64,000 nt of DNA from Phytohabitans flavus (GTDB lineage: Bacteria > Actinomycetota > Actinomycetes > Mycobacteriales > Micromonosporaceae). Location: NCBI RefSeq assembly GCF_011764545.1, contig NZ_AP022870.1, positions 682,001 through 746,000 of the forward strand, read 5' to 3'. This document shows positions 1-9,473 of this stretch, piece after piece. The notes under the pieces were generated by a model. It saw only the letters and a program-made list of their open reading frames with translations. It ran no database searches and was not told the DNA's origin. Position 1 is the first letter of the stretch. Every line of letters starts with the position of its first letter. Position numbers and translations under genes: made by a program.

Positions 1-1077
1 GTCATCGACGTCCAGCAGCCGCTGCCCGGCCTGATCGTCCACAAGGCCCGCGTCGTGCGCGGCGAGGTCCGGCCGGGCGACACGGGGTACGCCGAGATCG
101 ACGTCACCCGGCGCAAGGCGATCTCGCGGTCGCACACCGCCACCCACCTGGTCCACCAGACGATGCGCAACTTCCTCGGCGAGTCGGCGACCCAGGCGGG
201 CTCGCTAAACGCCCCGGGCCGGCTGCGCTTCGACTTCAACACCCCCGGCGCGGTCCCGCCCAGCGTGCTGCACGACGTGGAGCAGCAGGTCAACGAGGTG
301 CTGCTCGGCGACCTGGAGGTGCACGCGTTCATCACCTCGCAGGAGGAGGCGCGGCGGCTGGGTGCGATGGCGCTGTTCGGCGAGAAGTACGGCGACGAGG
401 TGCGGGTCGTAGAGGTCGGCGACTACGCGCGCGAGCTGTGCGGCGGTACCCACGTGGCCCGCTCCGGCCAGCTCGGCCTGGTGAAGATCCTCTCGGAGGC
501 GTCGATCGGCTCCGGGGTACGCCGCGTCGAGGCGCTGGTCGGCATCGACGCGTTTGGCTACCTCGCGCGCGAGCACCTGCTGGTGTCCCGGCTGGCGGAC
601 CTCTACCGAGTGCCCAACGAGCAGGTCGCCGAGCGGGTCGAGCAGACCGTGACCCAGCTGCGCGACGCGGAGAAGGAGCTGGAGAAGCTCCGCGCCCAGC
701 TCGTGCTCGGCGGTGCGGCGTCACTGGCGTCGTCGGCGCGCGAGGTGGGCGGCGGCATCGCGTACGTGGGCACCGAGGCGCCGGAGGGCGCGGGCGGCAA
801 CGACGTGCGCACGCTGGCCCAGGAGATCCGCGGCAAAATCGACCCGGCCCGCCCCGCGGTGGTCGCGGTGACCGCCCGAGCCGGCGGCAAGGCGTCGCTG
901 GTGGTCGCGGTCAACCAGGCCGCGCGCGGCCGCGGAGTCTCGGCGTCCGACCTGGTCAAGGGCGCGCTGTCCGGTCGCGGCGGCGGCAGCCCCGACCTGG
1001 CCCAGGGCGGCGGCCTGCCAGCCGATGAGGCGCCGCGCCTGCTCGCGTCGGTCGAGCAGGCGCTCACGACGGCCTAA
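1..1077 (+). CDS. alaS: Alanine--tRNA ligase, C-terminal part (5' end outside window)
   Basis: This is the last 358 codons of alanyl-tRNA synthetase, which charges tRNA-Ala and clears mischarged Ser/Gly. The visible part holds the editing domain, with the HTATH zinc-site motif and the second zinc motif CGGTH. It continues through a charged helical linker ([10 protein letters not shown]) into the glycine-rich DHHA1-type C-terminal domain. The catalytic N-terminal half lies upstream of base 1. The reading frame is open from the first base to TAA. It stands at the head of the usual actinobacterial alaS-ruvX-mltG-aroE order, but about 3.3 kb of repeats and insertion sequences now separate it from ruvX. 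Confidence 0.97.
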   Translation, partial: VIDVQQPLPGLIVHKARVVRGEVRPGDTGYAEIDVTRRKAISRSHTATHLVHQTMRNFLGESATQAGSLNAPGRLRFDFNTPGAVPPSVLHDVEQQVNEVLLGDLEVHAFITSQEEARRLGAMALFGEKYGDEVRVVEVGDYARELCGGTHVARSGQLGLVKILSEASIGSGVRRVEALVGIDAFGYLAREHLLVSRLADLYRVPNEQVAERVEQTVTQLRDAEKELEKLRAQLVLGGAASLASSAREVGGGIAYVGTEAPEGAGGNDVRTLAQEIRGKIDPARPAVVAVTARAGGKASLVVAVNQAARGRGVSASDLVKGALSGRGGGSPDLAQGGGLPADEAPRLLASVEQALTTA

Positions 1078-1100
1078 GGCCGCATACCGGACCTCTTGAC

Positions 1101-1130
1101 GACTCTCTGTCGCCCCGGCGGCAGAGAGTC
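1101..1130. terminator. Hairpin terminator after alaS
   Basis: Two 13-base arms (GACTCTCTGTCGC and GCGGCAGAGAGTC) pair with one G-U wobble around a CCCG loop, 24 bases past the alaS stop. There is no T-tract, as is common for actinobacterial hairpin terminators. Confidence 0.7.
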
Positions 1131-1212
1131 GCCTAGACCCGTCGGGGTCGGTCTGTCCACAAGCGCTTCTGCGGACCTTCAATAGAGATTGAGCTACCGC
1201 GATGTCCGTTGT

Positions 1213-1222
1213 GGTCCGGACC
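1213..1222. repeat. Left target-site duplication of the IS4-type element
   Basis: GGTCCGGACC, a perfect palindrome, stands directly before the left terminus (CAATG...). The same ten bases recur at 4155-4164 directly after the right terminus. Uninterrupted copy 2 of the repeat has the decamer only once. Confidence 0.85.
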
Positions 1223-1876
1223 CAATGCCACTCACCTTAGTTTGATCTTGGTGGTGGGTGGGTTGGTGTGGCGGGTGCCGGTGTCGTGGGGTTGTTTGAC
1301 TCGGTAGCTGTTGTGGCGCATGCGTTTGACGACGCGGGGGTAGCTGCGGTGGCGGTGTTGGTTGAGGTGTCGGTGGTGGGTGATGTCGGCGCCGATGGCG
1401 GCGATGAGGTGGTGGCGGTGGTCAGGGGGAAAATGCCGTCGGGTCTTGGACCCGACGGCGCAGGATACGCACGGTGCGGTGGAATTTGACCTGGTCGGGA
1501 TCGATGTCGGCTTCGGTGGCGGCCTGGCAGATCAGGGCGCTGATCGCGTAGTGGGTCAGCAGGTAGCCGTAGATTTCTTGGGTCACCATGGCCGGGCTTT
1601 TCGAGCGTAGGACCCGTCCGGGGCCGCGCAGGTGGGTTTTGAGTTGGCCGTTGCTGGTTTCGTGGTCCCACCGTTGGTGGTATGCCTCGGCCAGCACGGC
1701 GGCCGGGGCGTCGGCCGGGTCCAGGATGCTGGTGAGCAGGCTGATCGGTTCGTCGTTGTCCGCGCGGTCGGTGACCTGGTAGGACACGACCCGGGCGATG
1801 CGGGCGCGGTGCGGGTCGATGTCGGCGCGGGGTGGCCGGGTCACGGGCCAGCGCGAGGATCCGGTCACGTTCGCTT

Positions 1877-3345
1877 GGGGCGTGTCAGATGTCTTGTGTA
1901 TGAGATCAACTTCAAGGTTGAGGGAGTACACGTATGGACATGGCGAACGGGAAGCATCTGGTTGACGGCTCTGGCTTGGCGGGGGTTTCGGCGCGGGAGA
2001 CGGTCAATGAGATGGTCGCGGCGGGGTTGCTGGATGATCTGATGGACCGGGTCGACGCGGGCGGGTTGGCGTTGACCGGTGAGGGTGGTCTGCTTCCGGA
2101 GCTGGTCAAGGCGGTCCTGGAGCGAGGCTTGGCGGCGGAGCTGACCGGTCATCTGGGCTACGAGAAAGGCGATCCGGCCGGTCGGGGCAGCCCGAACTCG
2201 CGTAACGGCCACAGCGCGAAGACGATCGCAACCGAGGCCGGAGACGTCACTTTGGCGGTGCCGCGGGATCGGGCCGGGACGTTCGAGCCGCGGCTGGTTC
2301 CGAAAGGCGCCCGGCGCGCCGGCGGTCTCGACGAGATGATTATCTCGTTGTATGCGGGTGGGATGACGGTGCGTGACATCGGCCATCATCTGCACCGGAC
2401 GCTGGGCACGGAGTTGTCGCACGAGACGATCTCGAAGATCACTGACAGTGTGTTGGACGAGGTCAAGGCCTGGCAGTCACGTCCGCTCGAGGAGATCTAC
2501 CCGATCATCTACCTCGACGCCCTCGTGGTGAAGGTCCGTGACGGGCACACGGTGAAGAACCGGGCCGCGCACATCGCCGTCGGCGTCGATCTGGACGGGG
2601 TCAAGCACGTGCTCGGTATCTGGGTCCAGGCCGCCGAGGGAGCGAAGTTCTGGGCCGGTGTCTGCGCCGAGCTGCGTAACCGCGGCGTCAGGGACACGCT
2701 GATCGTCTGCTGCGACGGGCTGACCGGTTTCCCCGAGGCGATCGAGGCGACCTGGCCGCAGACGACGGTGCAGACCTGCACCGTGCATCTGATCCGGGCC
2801 GCGATGCGGTTCGTGTCCTATCAGGACCGCAAGAAGGTCACCGCCGCGCTGAAGCTCATCTACACCGCCCCGACCGCTGAGGCCGCCGAGGCAGAGCTCA
2901 TGGCGTTCGCCGAATCGCCGCTGGGCCGCAGGTATCCGGCCGCGGTCCAGACCTGGCAGCACGCCTGGGAACGCTTCATCCCGTTCCTGGCCTTCCCACC
3001 CGAGGTCCGGAAGATCATCTACACCACCAACGCGATCGAGTCCCTCAACTACCAACTACGCAAGGTCACCAAGAACCGCGGACACTTCCCGAACGACGAC
3101 GCCGCGATCAAGCTCCTCTGGCTCGCGATCCGCGACATCGAAGACAAACGCGCCCGCGCCCGCGCGAAAGAACGCGGCCTACCCGCCGCCCAGCGCCGCG
3201 CCGCCGGCCGCCTCGTCGAAGGCGCCACCGTCACCGGCTGGCGACAAGCCCTCGGCGCCCTCGCCCTGCACTACCCCGACCGACTCGGCCCCTACATCAA
3301 CTAACAAACCCAAGATCAACATACACAAAAATCTTGACAAGCTCC
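1877..3345 (+). mobile_element. IS256-family insertion sequence inside the IS4-type element
   Basis: Imperfect terminal inverted repeats are visible: TGTCAGATGTCTTGTGTATG from 1883 on the left, and TGTCAAGATTTTTGTGTATG read inwards from 3339 on the other strand. Both continue to GATC, and a few outer bases (GGGGCG / GGAGCT) also match, giving estimated limits of 1877-3345. I see no direct duplication of flanking bases, and the host gene seems to lack sequence at the junction, which suggests a deletion next to the element. Confidence 0.75.
1934..3304 (+). CDS. IS256-family transposase (Mutator type)
   Basis: A full-length 456-residue transposase that cuts and joins DNA through a DDE active site. 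Family marks include the N-terminal ELTGHLGYEKGD, the start of the catalytic core at IIYLDALVVKVRDG (first Asp), VCCDGLTGFPEAI (second Asp) and YTTNAIESLNYQLRK (Glu). It ends with the usual Arg/Lys-rich helices. The ATG at 1934 has AGGGAG seven bases upstream. No stop or shift interrupts it, so the element may be active. It lies within, and antisense to, the IS4 transposase remnant. Confidence 0.95.
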   Translation: MDMANGKHLVDGSGLAGVSARETVNEMVAAGLLDDLMDRVDAGGLALTGEGGLLPELVKAVLERGLAAELTGHLGYEKGDPAGRGSPNSRNGHSAKTIATEAGDVTLAVPRDRAGTFEPRLVPKGARRAGGLDEMIISLYAGGMTVRDIGHHLHRTLGTELSHETISKITDSVLDEVKAWQSRPLEEIYPIIYLDALVVKVRDGHTVKNRAAHIAVGVDLDGVKHVLGIWVQAAEGAKFWAGVCAELRNRGVRDTLIVCCDGLTGFPEAIEATWPQTTVQTCTVHLIRAAMRFVSYQDRKKVTAALKLIYTAPTAEAAEAELMAFAESPLGRRYPAAVQTWQHAWERFIPFLAFPPEVRKIIYTTNAIESLNYQLRKVTKNRGHFPNDDAAIKLLWLAIRDIEDKRARARAKERGLPAAQRRAAGRLVEGATVTGWRQALGALALHYPDRLGPYIN

Positions 3346-4154
3346 CGCCAGCGCCACCGGCCCGCCACAACACGTCCGCGCCGGTATCGGTAGCCGCACA
3401 CCAGTCGCGCCAGCCGTAGAAGTTACGATCGGCCAACAGCAGCATGCCCGGCTCCAGCAACGGATACAACCCACGGGCCAGGCTCTGCTCCCCCTGCCCT
3501 TTACCCACGACCGGCCCGATCACCGCACCGATCGGCGCCCGCGAACCGGTCTCGACCAACGTGACCAACCTGGCCTTGGGAAACGCCGAACGTCTCGTAG
3601 CCCCGCCGGCATAGCCGAAGAACTCCGCGTTGGCCGGACTATCCGGCACATCAAGCTCACTTCCATCGACCGACACCAACCGCCGCCCAGCCAGCCACGC
3701 ACCCCGGGTCAACACCCCACACACCGGCCGAGCCACCCGCTCGAACACCTCCCGCACCGGCTCGGCCCCCAACCGCTGCCGGGCCTGCGTAATCCCCGCC
3801 GAACCCGGCATCGACCAACTCGCATCCCAACACCCCCACGCCATCAACGGCTCAGCCAGCCGCGCGAGCACCCCCTCATAGTCATCCTCAGCGAACAACG
3901 CCAACGCCATCGCGAAGTACACCATCACATGCGCCGGCAACTTCCCATCCGACCGCTTCGACTCCCGGCCATACACCGCCACCGCCGCATCGACCACATC
4001 CCGCGGCACCGACCCGGCCAACACCCCCACCGAGACCCAGTCCGTCAACCGCCCACCAGCCCCAAACACAACCAGCGATCATCACCCACACCAACACCAC
4101 CAACCCACACCGACACACCCACCCACCAAGATCAAACTAAGGTGAGTGACATTG

Positions 4155-4164
4155 GGTCCGGACC
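4155..4164. repeat. Right target-site duplication of the IS4-type element
   Basis: GGTCCGGACC, identical to 1213-1222. It marks the return to repeat A. Confidence 0.85.
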
Positions 4165-4201
4165 GCTGCTCCCGCGGCCTCACCCTCCGCGGTTCACAAC
4201 C

Positions 4202-4423
4202 CAACCCTGGCCGGCGCCGGGGCCGCCGGCCTCATGCGAGGCTCAGTGTCCAGCAGATCGTGGTACCTAGCTGCCCCCATTGGGGCAGTTGCGTACCACG
4301 ATCTGCTGGCGTGCTCCGACCCCTCTGTGCCGCGTGCGGACGTCCGTGAGGGGTGGCCGCGACAAGCTCAACCCTGATGCGACAACATGAATGGAACAGG
4401 TGTGTGCGCGAGTAAGGGAGCAT
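4202..4423. other. Gap before ruvX
   Basis: About 220 bases without a credible gene. It holds the GC-rich tail of repeat A, the nested palindrome at 4250-4309, and about 110 bases of leader before ruvX in which I see no convincing promoter. Confidence 0.6.
4250..4309. repeat. Palindromic repeat B, copy 1 (nested stem-loop)
   Basis: Perfect 17-base arms, CCAGCAGATCGTGGTAC (4250-4266) and GTACCACGATCTGCTGG (4293-4309), enclose a second perfect stem, CTGCCCC/GGGGCAG (4271-4277, 4282-4288). The same outer core (CAGATCGTGGTA) recurs at 35742-35793, again just downstream of a forward copy of repeat A. Transcribed, it would form a very stable two-storey hairpin. Confidence 0.85.
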
Positions 4424-4885
4424 ATGGGCGAGTTTGTACGCGGTACGCGCCTAGGAGTCGACGTCGGCCAGGTGCGTGTGGGTGTCGCGATGAGCGACCC
4501 CGACGGCATCCTCGCCACCCCTTTGGCCACTCTGCGTCGCGACCTGAATGCGGAAGTTGATGCGATTCCTTCCGATATCTTTGAACTTGCGCGACTCGTA
4601 GATGCGTATCAAACCGTAGAGGTCGTGGTCGGGTTGCCGGTGACACTCGCCGGGAAGGAAGGACCAGCGGCGGTGCAGGCCAGAGCGTATGCCGAGCGCC
4701 TGGGCAAGGCGATCGCACCGGTTCCGGTGCGGCTGTCCGACGAGAGGATGTCCACCGTCGCGGCAACCCGTAGGCTGGCCGAACGTGGCGTGCGGGGAAA
4801 GCGCCAACGTGCGGTTGTCGACCAGGCGGCCGCTGTGGAGATTCTGCAGGGCTGGCTAGACGGGCAGCGGAGGCGAGCGGAATGA
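4424..4885 (+). CDS. ruvX: RuvX/YqgF-family putative pre-16S rRNA nuclease / Holliday junction resolvase
   Basis: 153 residues with the RNase H-like fold typical of YqgF. The first acidic strand is LGVDVGQVRVGVA, the central strand VEVVVGLP, then DERMSTVAA and the C-terminal VDQAAAVEILQGWL. Homologues take part in maturing the 5' end of 16S rRNA; a resolvase role is also proposed. ATG 4424 is chosen because the family starts a few residues before the RGxRLGVDVG strand and GGGAG lies just upstream, though the spacing is short; an ATG at 4391 would add eleven residues without a ribosome site. It overlaps mltG by four bases. Confidence 0.92.
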   Translation: MGEFVRGTRLGVDVGQVRVGVAMSDPDGILATPLATLRRDLNAEVDAIPSDIFELARLVDAYQTVEVVVGLPVTLAGKEGPAAVQARAYAERLGKAIAPVPVRLSDERMSTVAATRRLAERGVRGKRQRAVVDQAAAVEILQGWLDGQRRRAE

Positions 4886-6065
4886 TCAACGAGTTGGAGC
4901 TGGCGTTCGACGACGAACCCGTCGAACGGTGGCGACATCGTCGGGGACGTAAGCGCGGCCAGAAAAAGCGCGGCGGCGCGGGCAAGAGCGTGATCGCGTT
5001 CCTCGTGGTCATCGTGCTGCTGGGTGGCCTGGGCGCCGGCGTTTGGTACGGCTATGACCGCGTGCAGGGCTTCTTCACCACCCCCGACTACCAGGGCGTG
5101 GGCCAGGGCGAGGTGACAATCCAGGTCAAGCAGGGCGACACCGCGACGGCTATCGCGAATGCACTGGTGACCGCCGATGTGGTGAAAAGCGCCAAGGCGT
5201 TCACCGAGGCCGCCCGGGACAACTCGCGCAGCCAGAACATCCAGCCCGGCACGTACAAGCTGCACCTCCAGATGAGCGGCGCCGAAGCGCTCAACATGCT
5301 GCTCGACCTGAAGAACAAGGTTGTCAACGGGGTTCTGATCCGCGAAGGGATTTCGGCGAAGGCGACCTTCAAGGAGCTTGAGAAGGCCACGAAGATCCCG
5401 GTGAAGGAGTTCGAGGCGGCCGCCAAGGACCCGATCGAGCTGGGCATCCCGGACTGGTGGTTCAAGCGGGCCGACGGCAAGAAGGTGACGCCGTCGATCG
5501 AGGGGTTCCTCTTCCCGGACACGTACGAGATCGATCCTAAGTGGACGGCCAAGGACATCGTGCGCACGATGGTCGACCGCTTCCTCACGGTGACCGGCGA
5601 GCTGAAGTTCGACGAGAAGGCGCAGGCGCTCAACCTCGCCCCGTACGACGTGCTCATCGTCGCCTCGCTCGCCCAGGCGGAGGCGGGCATCCAGGAGGAT
5701 CTGGGCAAGGTGGCGCGAGTCGCGTACAACCGGCTCTACGGCGACTTCCCGTGTAACTGCCTCGAAATGGACGTCACCGTCAACTACTGGCGCGAGCTGC
5801 GCGGACTGCCCATCAAGGCGTCCAAGGACATGACGGTGTCGGAGCTCGACGATCCGAAGAACCCGTACAACCGCAAGCTCAGGGGCCTCCCCCGACGCCG
5901 ATCAACAACCCGGGCAAGCACGCGCTCGAAGGTGCGATGGCGCCGCCGGAGGGCAACTGGCTTTTTTTCGTGGCGATCGACAAGTCGGGCCGGTCGGCGT
6001 TCACCAACGACAACGACCAGCACGAGCGCAACAAGGAGACCGCGCGGAAGAACGGCGTCCTTTGA
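4882..6065 (+). CDS. mltG: Endolytic murein transglycosylase MltG (apparent frameshift at 5889-5893)
   Basis: A membrane-anchored enzyme that cleaves nascent glycan strands and so ends peptidoglycan polymerisation. A basic cytoplasmic N-terminus (RKRGQKKRGG) precedes one transmembrane helix near residues 35-58. The YceG domain follows, with the catalytic-site region ASLAQAEAGIQEDLGKVA. After NPYNRKLRG the frame slips: five C at 5889-5893 where six are needed. With one C restored the protein continues GLPPTPINNPGKHALEG ... NGVL to a TGA at 6063-6065, about 394 residues, the normal size. It starts within the ruvX stop (ATGA) and its stop overlaps the aroE start, so the genes are translationally coupled. 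Confidence 0.9.
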
Positions 6066-6880
6066 TCGACACGGTCCACCGGGCGGCCGTGCTGGGCAAG
6101 CCGGTCGCCCACTCGCTCTCCCCGGTCATCCACAACGCCGGCTACGCCGCCGCCGGCCTGGCCGGGTGGAGCTACACCGCCGTCGAATGCGCCGAGTCCG
6201 AACTGGCCGGCGTCGTCGCTGGCCTCGGTCCGGAATGGGCCGGCTTGTCGCTGACGATGCCGCTGAAAGAAGTGGCCTTGTCGGTGGCCACGCAGGTCAC
6301 GCCGGTCGCGGCCGCGGTGGGTGCCGCCAACACTTTGGTACGTGTCACGGGTGGCTGGCGCGCGGACAATACCGACATCCCGGGCATGGTTGACGCGCTG
6401 GGCGACGTGCCCGGCGGTGCGTCGTTCACGGTGCTCGGGGCGGGTGGCACGGCCCGCGCCGCGATCGCGGCGGCCGCCCAGGCGGGCGCCGCGCGGGTCA
6501 CCGTCGTGGCCCGGCGGCCGGAGGCGGTGGCCGAGCTGCGCCCGGTGGCCGAGGCGGTGGGCATCCCCTTCGCCGGCGCCGGCTGGGCCGACGCCGCGGC
6601 ACACGCGGCCGCCGATGTGGTGATCTCCACGGTGCCGAAGGGCGTGGCCGACCCGCTCGCCGCCGAGGTGGCCTGGCGACCGTCCACTGTGCTCTTCGAC
6701 GCGCTCTACGACCCCTGGCCCACCCCGCTAGCCGCCGCCGCGGCAGCCGCCGGCTGCCGAGTGGTCTCCGGCCTGGACCTGCTGCTAGCCCAAGCAATCA
6801 GCCAGTGGGAACAGTTCACCGGCGTAACGCCTGCCCCAAGGCCGGCAATGCAAGCCGCCCTGCTCGCCGCCCGCTCCTGA
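6062..6880 (+). CDS. aroE: Shikimate dehydrogenase
   Basis: Reduces 3-dehydroshikimate to shikimate with NADPH, step four of the shikimate pathway. The substrate-binding N-terminus reads VLGKPVAHSLSPVIHNAGY, the catalytic Lys is in LTMPLKE, and the Asp partner in ADNTDIPG. The Rossmann nucleotide site is VLGAGGTARAA. 272 residues, normal length. The start is a TTG at 6062 that overlaps the corrected mltG stop (TTGA); no better start lies before the conserved HRAAVLG. It begins the aromatic cluster that continues with aroC and aroK. Confidence 0.93.
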   Translation: MIDTVHRAAVLGKPVAHSLSPVIHNAGYAAAGLAGWSYTAVECAESELAGVVAGLGPEWAGLSLTMPLKEVALSVATQVTPVAAAVGAANTLVRVTGGWRADNTDIPGMVDALGDVPGGASFTVLGAGGTARAAIAAAAQAGAARVTVVARRPEAVAELRPVAEAVGIPFAGAGWADAAAHAAADVVISTVPKGVADPLAAEVAWRPSTVLFDALYDPWPTPLAAAAAAAGCRVVSGLDLLLAQAISQWEQFTGVTPAPRPAMQAALLAARS

Positions 6881-6896
6881 CCCCCGCCCTCCCGTG

Positions 6897-6958
6897 GTTG
6901 ATCAGGGAGTTGGTGGGGCGACACGCCGCGCGCCACGCCCACGAAGTCCCTGATCAAC
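6897..6958. repeat. Palindromic repeat C, copy 1 (62 bp)
   Basis: GTTGATCAGGGAGTTGGTGG at the left and CCCACGAAGTCCCTGATCAAC at the right form a long imperfect hairpin in the aroE-aroC gap. A second copy in the opposite orientation lies at 52472-52533, where the two arms appear swapped. The loops differ and the arms are conserved, as expected of a REP-type element. Confidence 0.8.
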
Positions 6959-7012
6959 GGGGGAGAAGGGGCGCGTCGCAGCGAGGCAATAATCGCGTGA
7001 CAGACTGTGCCG

Positions 7013-8191
7013 GTGTTGCGCTGGTTGACCGCGGGTGAGTCGCATGGGCCTGCGCTTGTTGCCGTCCTCGAAGGGGTTCCTGCCGGGGTTTCGGTGACTA
7101 GTGCTGAGATCGGGCGGGAGTTGGCGCGCCGGAGACTCGGGTATGGGCGGGGCGCCCGGATGTCGTTCGAGCAGGACGCCATCGAGATCATCGGTGGCAT
7201 CCGCCACGGCGTCACGCTGGGCAGCCCGGTGGCCATCCGCGTGGGCAACTCTGAGTGGCCCAAGTGGGAGACGGTCATGGCCGCCGACCCGGTCGATCCG
7301 GAGGTGCTCGCCGGCCAGGCGCGCAACGCGCCGCTGACCCGGCCCCGCCCTGGGCACGCCGACCTCGCCGGCATGCAGAAGTACGGGCACACCGACGCCC
7401 GACCGATCCTGGAGCGGGCCAGCGCGCGGGAGACCGCCGCCCGGGTCGCCGTCGGCACGGTCGCCAAGGCGCTGGTGCGGCAGGCGCTCGGCATCGAGAT
7501 CGTCTCGCACGTGGTGGAGCTCGGTTCGGTGGCGGCCAAGCCCGGTCTCGCCCCCCGCCCCGAGGACGCCGAGCGGGTCGACGCCGACCCGCTGCGCTGC
7601 CTCGACCCGGACGCGAGCGCGCGCATGGTGGCCGAGGTCGACGCCGCGAAGAAGGACGCCGACACGCTGGGCGGCATCGTCGAGGTGCTGGCGTACGGGG
7701 TGCCCCCGGGGCTGGGCAGCCACGTGCAGTGGGACCGCAAGCTCGACGCCCGCCTCGCCACCGCGCTCATGTCGATCCAGGCCATCAAGGGCGTGGAGAT
7801 CGGCGACGCGTGGCTCCAGGCCCGTTCGCGGGGGTCGGTCGCGCACGACGAGATCATCCCTACGGCGAGCGGGGTCAAGCGCGTCACCGACCGGGCCGGC
7901 GGCCTCGAAGGCGGCATCAGCACCGGCGAGCCGCTGCGGGTCAAGGCCGCGATGAAGCCGATCTCCTCGCTCAACCGCGCACTGTCCACCGTGGACGTCG
8001 TGACCGGCGAGGCGACCACCGCCATCAACCAGCGTTCCGACGTGTGTGCCGTGCCGGCCGCCGCCGTCGTGGCCGAGGCGATGGTGGCGCTGGTGCTGGC
8101 CGAGGCGGCGACTGAGAAGTTCGGCGGCGACTCGGTCGCGGAGATCCGCCGCAACCTCGCCGGATACCTCGACCACCTGGTGATCAAGTGA
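7013..8191 (+). CDS. aroC: Chorismate synthase
   Basis: Converts 5-enolpyruvylshikimate-3-phosphate to chorismate, using reduced FMN. All three family signatures are present: [10 protein letters not shown] near the N-terminus, GYGRGARM with GNSEWPKWE in the middle, and [12 protein letters not shown] followed by [16 protein letters not shown]. 392 residues. The GTG at 7013 is preferred because orthologues begin [12 protein letters not shown]; a GTG two codons upstream (7007) is possible. It overlaps aroK by four bases (GTGA). Confidence 0.95.
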   Translation: MLRWLTAGESHGPALVAVLEGVPAGVSVTSAEIGRELARRRLGYGRGARMSFEQDAIEIIGGIRHGVTLGSPVAIRVGNSEWPKWETVMAADPVDPEVLAGQARNAPLTRPRPGHADLAGMQKYGHTDARPILERASARETAARVAVGTVAKALVRQALGIEIVSHVVELGSVAAKPGLAPRPEDAERVDADPLRCLDPDASARMVAEVDAAKKDADTLGGIVEVLAYGVPPGLGSHVQWDRKLDARLATALMSIQAIKGVEIGDAWLQARSRGSVAHDEIIPTASGVKRVTDRAGGLEGGISTGEPLRVKAAMKPISSLNRALSTVDVVTGEATTAINQRSDVCAVPAAAVVAEAMVALVLAEAATEKFGGDSVAEIRRNLAGYLDHLVIK

Positions 8192-8694
8192 GGCCGGTCT
8201 GCGTGCTCGTCGGCGTGATGGGCGCCGGCAAGACCACGGTGGGTGAGCTGCTCGCGGCCCGGCTGGACACCGCCTTCCGGGACACGGACGCCGACATCGA
8301 GGCGGCGGCGGGCAAGCCGATCTCCGAGATCTTCATCGACGAGGGCGAGGCTCACTTCCGTACCATCGAGGAAGCCGCCGTGAAGACGGCGCTGGGCTCC
8401 TTCGACGGCGTGCTCGCCCTCGGCGGCGGCGCGATCCTCTCCGACCGCACGCGGGCGGCGCTGGCCGGGCACGCGGTGGTCTTCCTCTCGGTCGGCCTCT
8501 CCGACGCGGTCAGCCGGGTCGGGCTGGGCGCCGGCCGGCCGCTGCTGGCCATCAACCCGCGGGCGACGCTGAAGCACCTGATGGACCAGCGCCGCCCGCT
8601 GTACGAGGAGGTGGCCGCGTTGACGGTGGCCACCGACGGCCGTGAGCCGGAAGAGATCGCCGACGAGATCGCCACCCGGCTCAAGCCCGCCTAG
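8188..8694 (+). CDS. aroK: Shikimate kinase
   Basis: Phosphorylates shikimate at the 3-hydroxyl with ATP. The P-loop is GVMGAGKTT; the shikimate-binding DTD follows at [15 protein letters not shown] is the conserved glycine motif and RRPLYEEVA the lid/adenine region. 168 residues. It starts inside the aroC stop codon. In related genomes aroB follows directly; here about 2.2 kb of unrelated genes intervene. Its stop overlaps by four bases the stop of the convergent hydrolase gene. Confidence 0.95.
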   Translation: MRPVCVLVGVMGAGKTTVGELLAARLDTAFRDTDADIEAAAGKPISEIFIDEGEAHFRTIEEAAVKTALGSFDGVLALGGGAILSDRTRAALAGHAVVFLSVGLSDAVSRVGLGAGRPLLAINPRATLKHLMDQRRPLYEEVAALTVATDGREPEEIADEIATRLKPA

Positions 8695-9416
8695 CTCAGC
8701 TCGTCGAGGATTTCGGCCAGGCGCTTCGGCTCGCTCAGCATCGGCCAGTGTCCGGTCGAGAGTCCGCGGATCTCGCCGCCCTGGAAGGCCGCGAAGAACG
8801 GGTGTCCCGCCGCCACCATCGCTTCTACCTGCTCGATCGGGAAGACGCACGCCACCAGCGCCACCGGCAGCGCGTCGGCGGCGCCCGTGCGGCGTACCGG
8901 CTGGGTGGCCGCGCCGAGCGGGTGGGGCGTGGACCGCTCGCGGAGCGTCGCCAGCGCGGCCTCGTCGAGCCCGGCCAGCAGCACCGGGTCGGCCGCCGGG
9001 TCCCAGTCGCGTACCGGCAGCAGGTGGCCGTCGCCGATCTCGGCGCGCAGCCGCTCCTGCTCCGCCGGCTCGTTGGTGTCGAACTGCGAGACGCCGTTGG
9101 GGAGCGGGCCGCTGTCCACGTACACGACCCGCTTGACGCGCTCGGGGATCCGATCGGCCACCTGGGTGACCGGCATGCCGCCGCCCGAGTGACCGACCAG
9201 CACCACGTCGTGCAGGTCCTGCTCCTCGATCAGCCGTAATACGTCAACTGTGTGGGTTTCGAGGTCCGTGTCGGGCGTGGCGAGATGCGCCTTCTCCGCG
9301 ACACCGGTCAGAGTGACTTGGTGAACGCGGTGTCCCGCGGCGCGCAGCGAGGTGGCTACCTCGTCCCACGCCCAGGCACCGATCCAAAACCCGGGTATCA
9401 GCACAAATGTCGTCAT
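8691..9416 (-). CDS. Alpha/beta hydrolase
   Basis: 241 residues with an alpha/beta hydrolase fold: the N-terminal strand FVLIPGFWIGAWAWDEVA, the nucleophile elbow VLVGHSGGGM (Ser) and a C-terminal His in STGHWPM. Length and motifs fit small cytoplasmic esterases of the MhpC/pyrethroid-hydrolase-like group; the substrate cannot be told. It is transcribed away from the WYL regulator at 9474 across a 57-base gap, so that regulator is the likely controller. It is part of an insertion between aroK and aroB. Confidence 0.85.
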   Translation of the reverse strand: MTTFVLIPGFWIGAWAWDEVATSLRAAGHRVHQVTLTGVAEKAHLATPDTDLETHTVDVLRLIEEQDLHDVVLVGHSGGGMPVTQVADRIPERVKRVVYVDSGPLPNGVSQFDTNEPAEQERLRAEIGDGHLLPVRDWDPAADPVLLAGLDEAALATLRERSTPHPLGAATQPVRRTGAADALPVALVACVFPIEQVEAMVAAGHPFFAAFQGGEIRGLSTGHWPMLSEPKRLAEILDELS

Positions 9417-9473
9417 GTGAGCGACGTTAAGATCGAATCCGGACGCATCCCGCCCGATTAAGGAGCGTGACCT

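Larger units (their letters stand above)
1232..4069 (-). pseudogene. IS4-family transposase, interrupted and frameshifted
   Basis: The N-terminal piece starts at ATG 4069 and reads through the typical IS4 N-terminal domain (GRLTDWVSVGVL, KLPAHVMVYFAMALALF) into the DDE region (VSVDGSELDVPD, LLADRNFYGW) before stopping at the IS256 end near 3345. The C-terminal piece resumes below 1877 with VVSYQV, QRWDHETSNGQLKTHLRG and LRSKSPAMVTQEIYG, the last holding the conserved Glu region. Near 1430-1433 a run of four A (T on the coding strand) puts the last 60 or so codons out of frame; one base fewer restores an end reading YPRVVKRMRHNSYRVKQ up to a TGA at 1232. A few dozen residues seem missing at the IS256 junction, judged from family spacing. 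A dead gene. Confidence 0.85.
1223..4154 (-). mobile_element. IS4-family insertion sequence, interrupted by an IS256-family element
   Basis: Termini are inverted repeats: the left end reads CAATGCCACTCACCTTAG and the right end, on the other strand, CAATGTCACTCACCTTAG; the match continues through TTTGATCTTGG. A 10-bp direct duplication flanks it. The element carries one transposase gene on the minus strand, split into two pieces by an IS256-type element at about 1877-3345. The termini look intact, but the transposase is broken, so it should move only if helped in trans. Confidence 0.85.
1189..4201 (+). repeat. Interspersed repeat A, copy 1, split by an IS4-type element
   Basis: The left part (1189-1222) begins GAGCTACCGCGATGTCC and ends GGTCCGGACC. 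The right part (4155-4201) restarts with GGTCCGGACC and continues GCGGCCTCACCCTCCGCG then TTCACAACCC. Joined at the duplicated decamer they give one copy of a roughly 70-base repeat also found at 35633-35691, 35872-35942 and 47137-47207. As at the other sites it lies 3' of a gene (alaS) and points the same way as that gene. Function is unknown. Confidence 0.8.

Noticed and set aside
6706..8850. A 714-codon minus-strand frame opposite aroC and aroK
   Set aside because: No motifs; both plus-strand genes are certain.
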